NCBI GenBank assembly: GCA_026393985.1
Contig: JAPKZB010000015.1
Span: 78,960-142,959, forward strand
DNA: 64,000 bases
Source of the DNA: Acidobacteriota bacterium
Lineage (GTDB): Bacteria > Acidobacteriota > Terriglobia > Bryobacterales > Bryobacteraceae
Direction: 5' to 3'
A model generated the notes under the pieces. It saw only the letters and a list, made by a program, of their open reading frames with translations. It was not told where the DNA came from and ran no database searches. Position 1 is the stretch's first letter, and each line of letters starts with the position of its first letter. Shown piece by piece: positions 55,449-64,000 of this stretch. The position numbers were made by a program, and so were the translations under genes.

Positions 55449-56191
55449 ATGGGGAACGAATCCGGATTCCGGCTGGCCGTGCTGGCTGTTGCTGCATCAG
55501 TTGGAGTGATTGCCACGGGTCCGTCGGGCGGTAAGCCGCACCTGGTGGCGAGTGGGCTGCTGGCCGTCCTGCTGCTGGCCCTGGCGGGATGGATGCGTTA
55601 CCGGGTGGCCTATGTTTGCATTCTGCTGTTTCTGGTGAGCGGCGGGACGGGTCGGCTGATGAAGACCAACGCGGCGGTGGCGGCGCTGCACGAGGTGGTG
55701 GGTCCGGTGCTGCTCTCGCTGCTCTGCTTTCTGGCCGTGCGGGCCTGGACTGGTTCAGACCGCGAGGTCGAAGACGCGGGCAGTCCTCCGCTGCGGAGCC
55801 TGGCCCGGTGGGCGCCGCCGGTGATTCTCCTGCAGGTTTTTCTCGGCGCCCTCTACCGGCATGGCTTTCTTGGCATTTCGCTGCACGTGCTGGGGGCGAT
55901 GGTGGCCGGGGCGCTGATCATGTTCGCCGGCATTTCCGTCATGATTCTGCCCGGGGTGGGGCTGGTGCTGCGGCGCGTCTCCTGGGCGCTGCTGAGTGTG
56001 ACTTGTTTGCAGTTTTTCTTCGGCATTTACGCCTACCTGAGCCGCATGGCCGCCGAGGAGGCGGGTCTGGCGGCGGGCGTCTCGCACGTGGCCGTTTCGC
56101 ACATTGTCACCGGTGGGCTTACAATGGGGTTAAGCGTGGTCCTATCCCTCTTAGTGAATCGATACGTCCGTCCGTCTGAGGCGGTAGCGGC

Positions 56192-56195
<4 letters not shown>
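55449..56195 (+). CDS. ctaA: CtaA/COX15-like haem A synthase family membrane protein
   Basis: A 248-residue protein with about eight membrane helices. Conserved haem-ligand-like His residues occur in AALHEVVGPVLLSLLCF, LYRHGFLGISLHVLGAMVAG and VSHVAVSHIVTGGL, at helix positions similar to CtaA/Cox15. It is shorter than typical CtaA (300 or more residues) and the first helix pair is divergent, so enzymatic activity is inferred mainly from context: it sits directly ahead of ctaB. Strong ribosome binding site AGGGGAGGGA before ATG 55449. The stop overlaps the TTG start of ctaB. Confidence 0.75.
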
Positions 56196-57039
<844 letters not shown>

Positions 57040-57040
<1 letters not shown>

Positions 57041-57927
57041 TGGTTGCCGTCGAATCGATCACGGTGAACTACGGGGAGCGGCGGGCGCTCGACGCCGTTT
57101 CGCTGCTGGCTGCTCCCGGCGAGTGGCACGGGGTGCTGGGGCCGAACGGCGGCGGCAAGTCGACGCTGTTCCGGGTGCTGGCCACTCTGCTGCGGCCCGA
57201 TGCCGGGCGATTCACCATTGCGGGAGAGACCGATCCGGGGAAGATCCGGCCGCGGCTCGGCGTTGTCTTCCAGACGCAGAGCCTGGACCGGCGCCTGACC
57301 ATCGTGCAGAACATGGAGGCGCAGGGGAATCTCTATGGCCTCTCGGGCCCCGTGCTGGCCGGACGCATCGGGCAGTTGCTGCGGCAGTTTCAGCTCAGCG
57401 GGCGGGAGCACGAACCGGTGCAGCAGCTCTCCGGCGGCTTGGCCCGGCGGGTGGAGATTGCCAAGGCGCTGCTGCACGAACCGGCCGTGCTGCTGCTCGA
57501 TGAGCCGACCACGGGCCTCGATCCGGTGGCGCGGCGCGAGTGGCTCGACCTGTTGACTGCTCTGCGGCGGGAGCGGGAGCTGACCGTGCTGATGACCACC
57601 CATCTGCTCGATGAAGCCGAGCGGTGCGACCGCCTGACGCTGCTGCACCAGGGCCGGGTCGTCACGGGCGGCACGCCGGCGGAGTTGACGGCCGAGGTGG
57701 GGGGAGACGTGGTGGAGTTCGGCACAGCGGACCCGGCGCGGGTGGCTGCGCGGTATCCGGAGGGCAATCCGCGAACGGGCCCCGATTGGATTCGTTTCGA
57801 AACTCCCGCCGGGGCGCGCTTTGCCGCGCAGGTGACCGAAGCGCTGCCCGGGGTCATTCAAAGCATCACGGTGCAGAAGCCGACGCTCGAGGATGTCTTT
57901 TTCCGGCACACGGGGGCCCGGCTATGA
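57040..57927 (+). CDS. ABC transporter ATP-binding protein
   Basis: A 295-residue ATPase with all motifs: Walker A GPNGGGKST (34-42), Q-loop VVFQTQSLDRRLTIVQNMEA, signature LSGGLARRVEIAKALL, Walker B LLLDEPTTGLDP and H-loop MTTHLLDEAERCD. It belongs to the DrrA/NodI/CcmA-like family and has the usual C-terminal extension (about 220-295), ending in TLEDVFFRHTG. It pairs with the following permease through an ATGA overlap. Placement between ctaB and SCO suggests export of something needed for oxidase or membrane assembly; the substrate is unknown. Confidence 0.92.
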
Positions 57928-58643
57928 ACTTTGGCCTGGCGGTTTGGGCGCTGACGCGGCGGGAGTTCCAGCGCTTCTGGGGCGAGCGGTCGCGGGTGGC
58001 CGGCTTTGTCGCCTCGCCGCTGCTGTTCTGGGTGGTGGTGGGGTCGGGCTTTGGCGACCTGGAGTATTTTTTCCCGGGCGCGCTGACCATGACGGTGATG
58101 TTCTCGGCGATGTTTTCGATGATGTCGTTGATTGAAGACCGGCGCGAGGGTTTCCTGCTCTCGGTGCTGGTTTCGCCGGCGCCGCGGGCGGCGATTGTGC
58201 TGGGCAAAGTGGGCGGGGCAGCGTTGTTGGCGTGGCTGCAGGGGCTGATCGTCCTGGCGGGGGTCTTCTTCACCTCGCTGCGGCACGACGCGGCGGCGCT
58301 GGCCGGGGTGGCGGGGGCGCTGCTGCTCACCGCGCTGCTGCTGACGGTGGCGAGCTACGTGGTGGCCTGGCGGTTGAGTTCGACGCAGGGGTTTCACGCC
58401 GTGATCAACCTGCTGCTGGTGCCGGCCTGGATGCTTTCGGGAGCGATTTTCAATCCGGCGCTTTCGTTTGCCTGGGTGCGGGGGCTGATGCAGGTTAATC
58501 CGCTCTACTATTCCCAAAGCCTGGTGCGCGCGTTCCTGGTGGACGGCGGCGCGGCGGGTGCACCATCCGTTGGGGTTGCCGTTGCGGTGTTGGTGGGTTG
58601 TACGCTGCTGGCGGCGGGGGCGGCGGTCCGGGGGACGAAGTGA
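57924..58643 (+). CDS. ABC-2 type transporter permease
   Basis: A 239-residue membrane protein with six helices and no extracytoplasmic domain. Start ATG 57924 overlaps the ATPase gene stop. Family traits: WALTRREFQRFWGERSRVAG at the N-terminus, PGALTMTVMFSAMFSMMSLI, EDRREGFLLSVLVSPAPRAA (the coupling-helix region) and VNPLYYSQSLVRAFL near the C-terminus. It forms the membrane part of the exporter with the preceding ATPase. The stop overlaps the GTG start of the SCO gene (GTGA, 58640-58643). Confidence 0.9.
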   Translation: MNFGLAVWALTRREFQRFWGERSRVAGFVASPLLFWVVVGSGFGDLEYFFPGALTMTVMFSAMFSMMSLIEDRREGFLLSVLVSPAPRAAIVLGKVGGAALLAWLQGLIVLAGVFFTSLRHDAAALAGVAGALLLTALLLTVASYVVAWRLSSTQGFHAVINLLLVPAWMLSGAIFNPALSFAWVRGLMQVNPLYYSQSLVRAFLVDGGAAGAPSVGVAVAVLVGCTLLAAGAAVRGTK

Positions 58644-59179
58644 CGCGGCGGGGTTGGTTGGTGGCGGCGGCGGGCCTGGTTGGATGTAAGCGTCCCGCGC
58701 CGTTGCCGGTGCTGGCCACCGTGCCGGAGTTCTCTCTGACGGACCAGGCGGAGCGGCCGTTTGCCGGCGCCCGCTTGACGGGGAAGATTTGGGTAGCGAA
58801 CTTCATGTTTACCTCCTGCGCGGCCACTTGTCCGCGGCAGAGTAAGGTGCTGCAGCGGCTGCAGCGGGAGACGGCCGTGGATCTGGTGTCGTTCACGGTG
58901 GACGTCAAGCGTGACACGCCCGCTGTGCTGGGCGCCTACGCGCGGCGCTTTGGGGCGGATCCGGCGCGGTGGCACTTTCTGACGGGTCCGGAGCCGGAGC
59001 TGCACCGGCTGGCTTACTCTGTCTTTCAGGTGGGGAGCGTGGACGGGCAACTGGAGCATAGTTCGCGCCTGCTGCTGGTGGACGGCCAGCGCCGCTACCG
59101 GGGCAGTTACCCGAGCGCGGGCGAGGAAAGCATCAACCGGCTGCTGGCCGGCATCGATCAACTAGCGAAGGAACTTTAG
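58640..59179 (+). CDS. SCO1/SenC family copper-delivery lipoprotein
   Basis: A 179-residue thioredoxin-fold protein that delivers copper to the CuA or CuB centre of cytochrome oxidase. The copper ligands are Cys60 and Cys64 (FTSCAATCP) and His140 (LEHSSRLLLVD). PEFSLTDQAERPF and VDLVSFTVDVKRDTP are other family blocks. The N-terminus (TRRGWLVAAAGLVGC) is a lipoprotein signal with Cys16. GTG 58640 was chosen because it opens this signal and overlaps the permease stop. Context supports a haem-copper oxidase role. Confidence 0.93.
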   Translation: MTRRGWLVAAAGLVGCKRPAPLPVLATVPEFSLTDQAERPFAGARLTGKIWVANFMFTSCAATCPRQSKVLQRLQRETAVDLVSFTVDVKRDTPAVLGAYARRFGADPARWHFLTGPEPELHRLAYSVFQVGSVDGQLEHSSRLLLVDGQRRYRGSYPSAGEESINRLLAGIDQLAKEL

Positions 59180-59183
59180 CGAA

Positions 59184-59597
59184 ATGGACGTCAGAGATCT
59201 TCCAGCACTCAACGCAACACTGAACGGGACCGCGGCGGTCCTGCTGGCTACCGGTTGGTGGCTGATTGTGAACGGGAAGCGGGAGGCGCACAAGAAGGTG
59301 ATGCTGACGGCATTTACCGTCTCGGCGATCTTTCTGGTCTCTTACCTCGTCTACCACTACAACGTTGGGTCGGTGAAGTTCCAGAAGGAAGGGCCGATCC
59401 GCACCGTCTACTTCTCGATTCTGCTGAGCCACACGATTCTGGCCGTCTTCGTTGCGGTAGCGGCTCCGCTGACCCTGTTCCGGGGCCTGGCGAACCGCAT
59501 TCCGCAGCATAAGAAGCTGGCGCGGTGGACGATGCCGATCTGGTTGTATGTCTCGGTAACCGGCGTCGTCGTCTACTACATGCTCTACCAGATGTAG
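59184..59597 (+). CDS. DUF420 membrane protein (CtaM-like oxidase assembly factor)
   Basis: A 137-residue four-helix membrane protein of the DUF420 family: DLPALNATLNGTAAVLLATG, WWLIVNGKREAHKKVMLTAF, VSYLVYHYNVGSVKF and FSILLSHTILAVFVAVAAPL, then NRIPQHKKLARWTMPIWLYV with conserved His residues. Members (CtaM in Staphylococcus) are needed for maturation of aa3-type oxidases. It follows SCO by four bases and closes the operon. Oxidase subunit genes are not in the window. Confidence 0.93.
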   Translation: MDVRDLPALNATLNGTAAVLLATGWWLIVNGKREAHKKVMLTAFTVSAIFLVSYLVYHYNVGSVKFQKEGPIRTVYFSILLSHTILAVFVAVAAPLTLFRGLANRIPQHKKLARWTMPIWLYVSVTGVVVYYMLYQM

Positions 59598-59598
59598 G

Positions 59599-60609
59599 TC
59601 AGTCGACGGTGACCAGGATCTTGCCGGTGGCGGCGGGATTGGCGGCCCATTCGGCGAAGGCTTGGGGGGCGTCGGGCAGGGCGACGACGCGGGAGATGAG
59701 CGCGCTCAACGGGAAGGTTCGCTTCGACAGCATCGTGATGACGGCGGCGAAGTCTTCGACGAGCGCGTTGCGGGAGCCGAGGATGTCGAGTTCCTTCTGG
59801 ACGAAGAGGCGGGTTTCGTAGGCTACCGGCTCCTTGGCGTAGCCGATGTAGACGACGCGTCCGGTGAAGGCGACCTCTTCGACGGCGGCGCGGAAGGTTT
59901 GGGGCAGGCCGATGGCTTCGATGATGACATCGGGGCCGAGGCCGGCGGTTAGGTCTTTGAGTTGGGCCGGGTCGAGGCCTGTCAGGGTGTGGGCGGCGCC
60001 GGCCTGGCGGGCGAGTTCGAGTTTGGCGGGGTCGAGGTCGATGGCGATGACGCGGGCGCCGCGTTCGGCGGCTCCGGCGACGGCGCCGAGGCCCACGGCG
60101 CCGCAGCCGAGGACGGCGACGATATCCGTGGGCGTGACCCGGCCGCGGGCGGCGGCGTGGAAGCCGACGGTGAGCGGTTCGACGAGGCAGAGTTCGCGCG
60201 GGGTGAGATCGGGGGCAAGGAGGAGCTTCTGCCAGGGGACGGCGAGGAGTTCGGTGAGGGCGCCGTCGCGCTGGACGCCGAGAGTTTCATTGAACTGGCA
60301 GGCGTTGGGCCGCTGGCGGAGGCAGGAGGCGCAGCGGGCGCAGGCGGTATAGGGCGAGAGGGTCACTGCGAGGCCGGGGGTGAACTGCGCGGGGACCGCG
60401 GGGCCCGCCTCGACGATTTCGGCCGAGATCTCGTGGCCTGGGATGCGGGGATAGGAGACGAGAGGGTTTTTCCCGCGATAGCTGTTCAGGTCGGTGCCGC
60501 AGAGGCCGACCATTTTGATGCGGAGGAGGACATCGCCGGGGGCGGGTTGGGGGACGTTGGTCTGGCCGAGGGTGAGGTGGCCGGGCTGTTCAAGAATGAG
60601 TGCTTTCAT
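59599..60609 (-). CDS. zinc-binding alcohol dehydrogenase (MDR family)
   Basis: A 336-residue medium-chain dehydrogenase. Catalytic zinc ligands: Cys in GLCGTDLNSYRG, His-Glu in RIPGHEISAEIVE. Structural zinc Cys cluster: CARCASCLRQRPNAC. Rossmann motif: VLGCGAVGLGAVAGA, followed by VIAIDLD with the Asp favouring NAD(H). Similarity pattern is to sorbitol/threonine/galactitol-phosphate dehydrogenase types; the substrate is probably a polyol or amino-alcohol. Its stop codon ends two bases from the DUF420 stop (convergent), and its start faces purS. Confidence 0.92.
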   Translation of the reverse strand: MKALILEQPGHLTLGQTNVPQPAPGDVLLRIKMVGLCGTDLNSYRGKNPLVSYPRIPGHEISAEIVEAGPAVPAQFTPGLAVTLSPYTACARCASCLRQRPNACQFNETLGVQRDGALTELLAVPWQKLLLAPDLTPRELCLVEPLTVGFHAAARGRVTPTDIVAVLGCGAVGLGAVAGAAERGARVIAIDLDPAKLELARQAGAAHTLTGLDPAQLKDLTAGLGPDVIIEAIGLPQTFRAAVEEVAFTGRVVYIGYAKEPVAYETRLFVQKELDILGSRNALVEDFAAVITMLSKRTFPLSALISRVVALPDAPQAFAEWAANPAATGKILVTVD

Positions 60610-60678
60610 GCGGGAAAGCCCATTATTTCACTTTGCGGTCTATTCTCGCCGCCTTCTGCCGATACAATGAAAAGACGT

Positions 60679-60924
60679 ATGAAGGCTTTTGTTTACGTCA
60701 CGTTGAAGAAAACGGTTCTCGATGCACAGGGTAAGACGGTGACCCAGGCGCTGCGGGGCATGGGCCATGCGGCGATCGCCGATGTGCGTCAGGGCAAGTA
60801 CTTTGAGCTGACGCTGGCGGAGGGGACAGATGCGGCGGCCGCGCGGGCGGAAGTGGAGCAGATTGCGGCTGAAGTGCTGTCGAACCCGGTGATTGAGGAC
60901 TATCGCATCGAACTGGGAGAGTGA
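60679..60924 (+). CDS. purS: phosphoribosylformylglycinamidine synthase subunit PurS
   Basis: An 81-residue protein, the small bridging subunit of the PurSQL complex in purine synthesis. Recognised from KAFVYVTLKKTVLDAQGKTV, TQALRGMGHAAIADVRQGKY, FELTLAE and VLSNPVIEDYRIEL. ATG 60679 was chosen over ATG 60667 because it matches the family N-terminus and has a purine-rich stretch upstream. purQ and purL, which usually follow, are absent; glmS follows after six bases instead. That separation is unusual but has been seen in other lineages. Confidence 0.93.
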   Translation: MKAFVYVTLKKTVLDAQGKTVTQALRGMGHAAIADVRQGKYFELTLAEGTDAAAARAEVEQIAAEVLSNPVIEDYRIELGE

Positions 60925-60930
60925 TCGCCT

Positions 60931-62784
60931 ATGTGCGGAATCGTTGGCTACATCGGCAAGAAGGGAACCGTTGCAGTGTTGCTCGACGGTTTGCGGCGGC
61001 TCGAGTATCGTGGCTACGATTCGGCGGGGATTGCGGTGGTGGACAGCGGTGGGCACCTGCTGATCCGCCGGGCGTCCGGCAAACTGCACAATCTGGAGGA
61101 CGCGGTGCGCGCGGCGCCGGTGGAGGGCGACTACGGCATTGGCCACACGCGCTGGGCGACGCACGGCCGGCCGACCGAAGAGAATGCCCATCCGCACACG
61201 GGACCGAAGCGGGACGTGGTGCTGGTGCACAACGGCATCGTGGAGAACTATCTGGACCTGCGGCGGGAGTTGGAGGCGGCGGGGCATGTATTTCTGACCG
61301 AGACCGATACGGAGATTGTGGCGCATCTGGTGGAGCAGTACCTTGAGGGAAACCTTGAGGCGGCGGTGCGGCGGGCGGTAAAGCGGCTGCATGGGGTATT
61401 CGCGCTGGCGGTGATGGCGGTGAGCGAGCCGGGCAAGATTGTGGCCGCGCGGAGCGGTCCGCCGGTGGTGATCGGCCTCGGTGAGGGCGAGTATTTTGTC
61501 GCCTCCGACGTGCCGGCCATTCTGGGGCACACGCGGGACATGTTCTTCCTGGATGACGGCGACATTGCCGTGGTGACGCCGAACGGGGTGATGCTGACGG
61601 ATTTTGACGGGGTGCCGGTAAAGCGGCAGGTGACCCATATTCTGTGGGACCCGATCATGGCGGAGAAGGGCGGCTACAAGCACTTCATGCTCAAGGAGAT
61701 CTATGAGCAGCCGCGGGCGGTGCGCGATACGCTGCTGGGGCGGATCAGTCAGGAGTCCGGCAAGGTGTTTCTTGACGAGATCGCCATCTCGCCCGATGAG
61801 TTCCGGCGGTTCCGGCAGATCCGGATCGTGGCGTGCGGTACCAGTTGGCATGCCGGGCTGGCGGGCAAGTTTCTGATTGAGAAGTTGGCGCGGGTGCCGG
61901 TGGAGGTAGACTACGGCAGCGAGTTTCGCTACCGCGATCCGATTGTGGACAGCGAGACGCTGACGATCGTGATTTCGCAGTCGGGCGAGACGGCGGATAC
62001 GATTGCGGCGCAGCGGGAGGCCCGGCACAAGGGGGCCAAGACGCTGGCCATCTGCAATGTGATCGGCTCGATGATCACGCGGGAGGCCGACGGGACGCTG
62101 CTGACGCACGCCGGGCCGGAGATCGGGGTGGCATCGACCAAGGCGTTTACCTCGCAGGTGACGGCGCTGTTGGTGCTGGCGATGTACTTGGGCCAGTTGC
62201 GGGGGACGCTGAGCGAGGGCCAGTCGGAGGCGCTGGTGCGGGAGTTGGTCCGGATTCCGGGCAAACTGGAGCAGATTCTTTCGGACCCGGCGCCGTATGA
62301 GGAGATGGCGAAGTCGCTGGCGCGGGCGACGGACTTTCTTTATCTGGGGCGCGGTATCCATTTTCCGATCGCGCTCGAGGGCGCCTTGAAGTTGAAGGAG
62401 ATCAGCTACATCCACGCCGAAGGGTACCCGGCGGGGGAGATGAAGCATGGTCCGAACGCGTTGATTGATGAGAAGCTGCCGGTGGTAGTGCTGGCGGCGT
62501 ATGACCCGCACGATGAGGCTTCGCGGCTGCGTTACGAGAAGACCTTGTCGAACATTCAAGAGGTAAAGGCGCGGGAAGGGATTGTGATTGCGATCCGGAA
62601 CGAAGGGGACGAGGACGTCGAGAAGCTGGCGACTTATTCGATTGCTCTGCCGTGGAGTTACGATATGCTGCTGCCGCTGCTGGAGATTGTGCCGCTGCAG
62701 TTACTCGCCTATCACATCGCGGTGCGGCGGGGTTGTGACGTGGACCAGCCGCGGAACCTGGCCAAGTCGGTGACGGTGGAGTAG
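60931..62784 (+). CDS. glmS: glutamine--fructose-6-phosphate aminotransferase (isomerizing)
   Basis: A 617-residue enzyme making glucosamine-6-phosphate. The N-terminal glutaminase starts with the nucleophile Cys2 ([20 protein letters not shown]) and has [18 protein letters not shown] and [13 protein letters not shown]. Two SIS domains follow: [20 protein letters not shown] with [17 protein letters not shown], and [20 protein letters not shown] with [19 protein letters not shown]. The C-terminus LAKSVTVE is canonical. Ribosome binding site GGGAGAG before ATG 60931. The product feeds UDP-GlcNAc, the substrate of WecB. No glmS ribozyme was seen upstream. Confidence 0.97.
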   Translation: MCGIVGYIGKKGTVAVLLDGLRRLEYRGYDSAGIAVVDSGGHLLIRRASGKLHNLEDAVRAAPVEGDYGIGHTRWATHGRPTEENAHPHTGPKRDVVLVHNGIVENYLDLRRELEAAGHVFLTETDTEIVAHLVEQYLEGNLEAAVRRAVKRLHGVFALAVMAVSEPGKIVAARSGPPVVIGLGEGEYFVASDVPAILGHTRDMFFLDDGDIAVVTPNGVMLTDFDGVPVKRQVTHILWDPIMAEKGGYKHFMLKEIYEQPRAVRDTLLGRISQESGKVFLDEIAISPDEFRRFRQIRIVACGTSWHAGLAGKFLIEKLARVPVEVDYGSEFRYRDPIVDSETLTIVISQSGETADTIAAQREARHKGAKTLAICNVIGSMITREADGTLLTHAGPEIGVASTKAFTSQVTALLVLAMYLGQLRGTLSEGQSEALVRELVRIPGKLEQILSDPAPYEEMAKSLARATDFLYLGRGIHFPIALEGALKLKEISYIHAEGYPAGEMKHGPNALIDEKLPVVVLAAYDPHDEASRLRYEKTLSNIQEVKAREGIVIAIRNEGDEDVEKLATYSIALPWSYDMLLPLLEIVPLQLLAYHIAVRRGCDVDQPRNLAKSVTVE

Positions 62785-63553
62785 CGGTTTCTTTTGCGGT
62801 ACTGGCGTGTGAACAGCGGGAGCGGCGGCTACGAAGTGGTGTTTGCCGCTCGAGTGGTGGTGGCTTCGTTTGCAGGAAGGGGATGTTCTTGCTGATCCGT
62901 TTGATTCTATTTGACTTATCTTGGTTTTCGGCCGTGAAAAAATGGCTTCGTTCGTCAGATTTTGCGAGAAATTGCCCCGGAAATGGGCTTGGTTCTGGCT
63001 AACTGCTTGATTCCATTAGTTGGCTGCTCGTTTGAGGGGTTGAACGCAGTGGCTTCGTTGGTAGGTTTCGGCTGGGCCAGGCGGACCGTGTGCCGACGTA
63101 TGCGCTGAATTGCGCCAGGGCGGTCCGCTACCTTATCATGCGCGGGTGGCGGGGTGAGGGAGGGGCGGGTGTGGTGTATCGTTTTGATTTCAAACGGAAA
63201 AGATATCGCCAGGGCCTGGCAACGGGAAGCGGGGACGGCCTGCGCCAGGGGCGTCCGGTTCGTGGAGGCGGCCGACCGGTGTCTCGCGCAGCCCTGGCTG
63301 TTGCGGAGCCGACGCAGGGCGTGCGTGGATTCGGGGGTCGGACTGTCGTTCTCGGCAATCTCATCTTGCGGTATGATCGGGCGGGATCGAGTGCCTCTGG
63401 GATGTTTTGAGAGAGCGGCTTCCGAGATCACTCGCCCCACGTCGTCGCCTGACACGGCATCTTGCGGCGCTTCACGAGCGCGGCCCCGGCGGCCGTCCAT
63501 GGGGCCGCGCAAGAATCCAGAGCAGTGGGAATGGAATTGCGTCGAAGATGCCT
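62785..63553. other. non-coding stretch with a repeated TGGCTTCGTT word
   Basis: No plausible gene on either strand; open frames here have no protein-like composition. TGGCTTCGTT occurs exactly at 62861-62870, 62943-62952 and 63050-63059, with degraded copies near 62984 (TGGGCTTGGTT) and 63019 (TTGGCTGCTCGTT). Base composition drops below the surroundings around 62890-63030. Similar TTGGCTTCGTT-rich sequences are common in decayed intergenic DNA of acidobacteria, as far as I recall. Confidence 0.6.
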
Positions 63554-64000
63554 TTAAGCGGCGCGGCGCTCGTACCGATGATGCAGTCCGCCGACTTCCG
63601 GCATGGAAACAACCCGCCCCATGTCCGCCGATTGGACGAGGCGATGTTCTGGTGTGTCCTTCTCCAATCCCAGGTGCGTCCGGCTTCGATGATAATAGTG
63701 CACGAAACGCTGCAGGTGACGCTACAAGCTCCATTTGCCGAACACGATGACGTGGTCCAAGCACTTGCGGCGGATGGTGCCGATGGCGCGTTCGACATAA
63801 GCCCGCTGCCCGGGCAATGCGGCGCCGACAGCACCTGTGTGATCCCCATGAATTTGATCTGATCCACGACAGCTTTCCCGAAGATCCGGTCGCGACCGCG
63901 ACACAAACAGCGGGGCGCGGTGCCCCGGGGAAAGGTTTCCCGGAGTTGTTTTGCGGTCCACTCCGCGGTGGGATGCCCGGTCACGGCGAAGTGAAGAATC
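63554..64000 (-). pseudogene. integrase-core (DDE) transposase remnant, cut by the window edge
   Basis: On the minus strand from the right edge: FAVTGHPTAEWTAKQLRETF, RGRDRIFGKAVVDQIKFMGI and TQVLSAPHCPG in one frame. After a one-base loss near 63811 (a Trp codon expected) the next frame reads QRAYVERAIGTIRRKCLDHV with the catalytic Glu, then an in-frame TAG at 63722-63724, then RFVHYYHRSRTHLGLEKDTP and VGGLHHRYERRAA ending in TAA at 63554. This is the rve-type transposase widespread in soil bacteria. Two lesions make it inactive. Confidence 0.85.

Noticed and set aside
60610..60930. glmS ribozyme upstream of glmS
   Set aside because: Only six bases separate purS and glmS, and no ribozyme core fits; such ribozymes are mainly known in Firmicutes.
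60640..62559. A 639-residue His/Arg-rich frame opposite glmS
   Set aside because: glmS is unmistakable on the plus strand; the antisense frame has no protein-like features.
63090..63410. Small open frame in the stretch after glmS
   Set aside because: Arg/Gly-rich, no ribosome binding site, no recognisable motif, and it lies in a low-information region beside IS debris.

Overview
The window reads as a chromosomal segment of a high-GC member of the Acidobacteriota, most likely of the Solibacter/Bryobacter lineage. The support is indirect but consistent: a beta-propeller protein ending in the Solibacter-type C-terminal beta domain (TIGR03437-like), two very large Oar-type TonB-dependent receptors with N-terminal carboxypeptidase-regulatory domains, a DUF1549/DUF1553 plus DUF1501 pair, a DUF1080 protein, a HAF-repeat protein with a PEP-CTERM tail, a CarD regulator, and many secreted hydrolases. 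No rRNA, tRNA, CRISPR array or prophage was recognised. Genes are tightly packed, often with ATGA/TAATG stop-start overlaps and with convergent genes that overlap at their 3' ends.

Layout. 1-9 kb: FecR-domain protein (cut by the window edge), BNR/Soli-C-terminal protein, exported SAM methyltransferase, orphan NarL-type histidine kinase with a GH43/130-like lipoprotein, a ClpB-D2-like AAA+ protein, wecB and infA, an SDR. 9-17.5 kb: DUF1080 protein, unknown secreted protein, PPK2, a coupled operon (enolase superfamily, short Hsp70, GH-like Tat protein), then a frameshifted carboxypeptidase-regulatory pseudogene. 17.5-29.5 kb: prfC, CHAD protein, TonB receptor 1, DUF1549/1553-DUF1501 pair, HAF/PEP-CTERM protein, DASS transporter. 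29.5-38.9 kb: GT2 and GT87-like glycosyltransferases, AzgA-type permease, S46 peptidase, circularly permuted ATP-grasp protein, then a small cluster of decayed genes (DinB-like, TetR, DUF7079-like). 38.9-50 kb: TonB receptor 2, a strongly reduced Wzt-like ABC protein facing a beta-helix/methyltransferase operon, TPR protein, proline-rich membrane protein. 49.8-54.6 kb: enolase superfamily gene, carD, a structured non-coding block, a dead IS200/IS605 element, an S9 peptidase. 54.6-62.8 kb: a haem-copper oxidase assembly operon (cupredoxin lipoprotein, CtaA-like, CtaB, ABC ATPase and permease, SCO, DUF420/CtaM), a zinc alcohol dehydrogenase, purS and glmS. 62.8-64 kb: non-coding sequence with a repeated TGGCTTCGTT word, and the remnant of an integrase-type transposase.

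How it fits together. The strongest functional unit is the co-directional oxidase-assembly operon at 54.6-59.6 kb, where haem A synthesis, copper delivery and an ABC exporter are translationally coupled; the oxidase subunits themselves are not in the window. Much of the rest fits a soil heterotroph that scavenges polymers: TonB receptors, glycan-active lipoproteins, acid-sugar dehydratase-like enolases, S46 and S9 peptidases. Polyphosphate metabolism is hinted at by PPK2 and CHAD. The less explained material is the set of decayed loci, the short tandem repeats at gene ends, the nested hairpin region at 51.7-51.9 kb, the reduced ABC protein, and the blockwise base skew that does not follow gene orientation.
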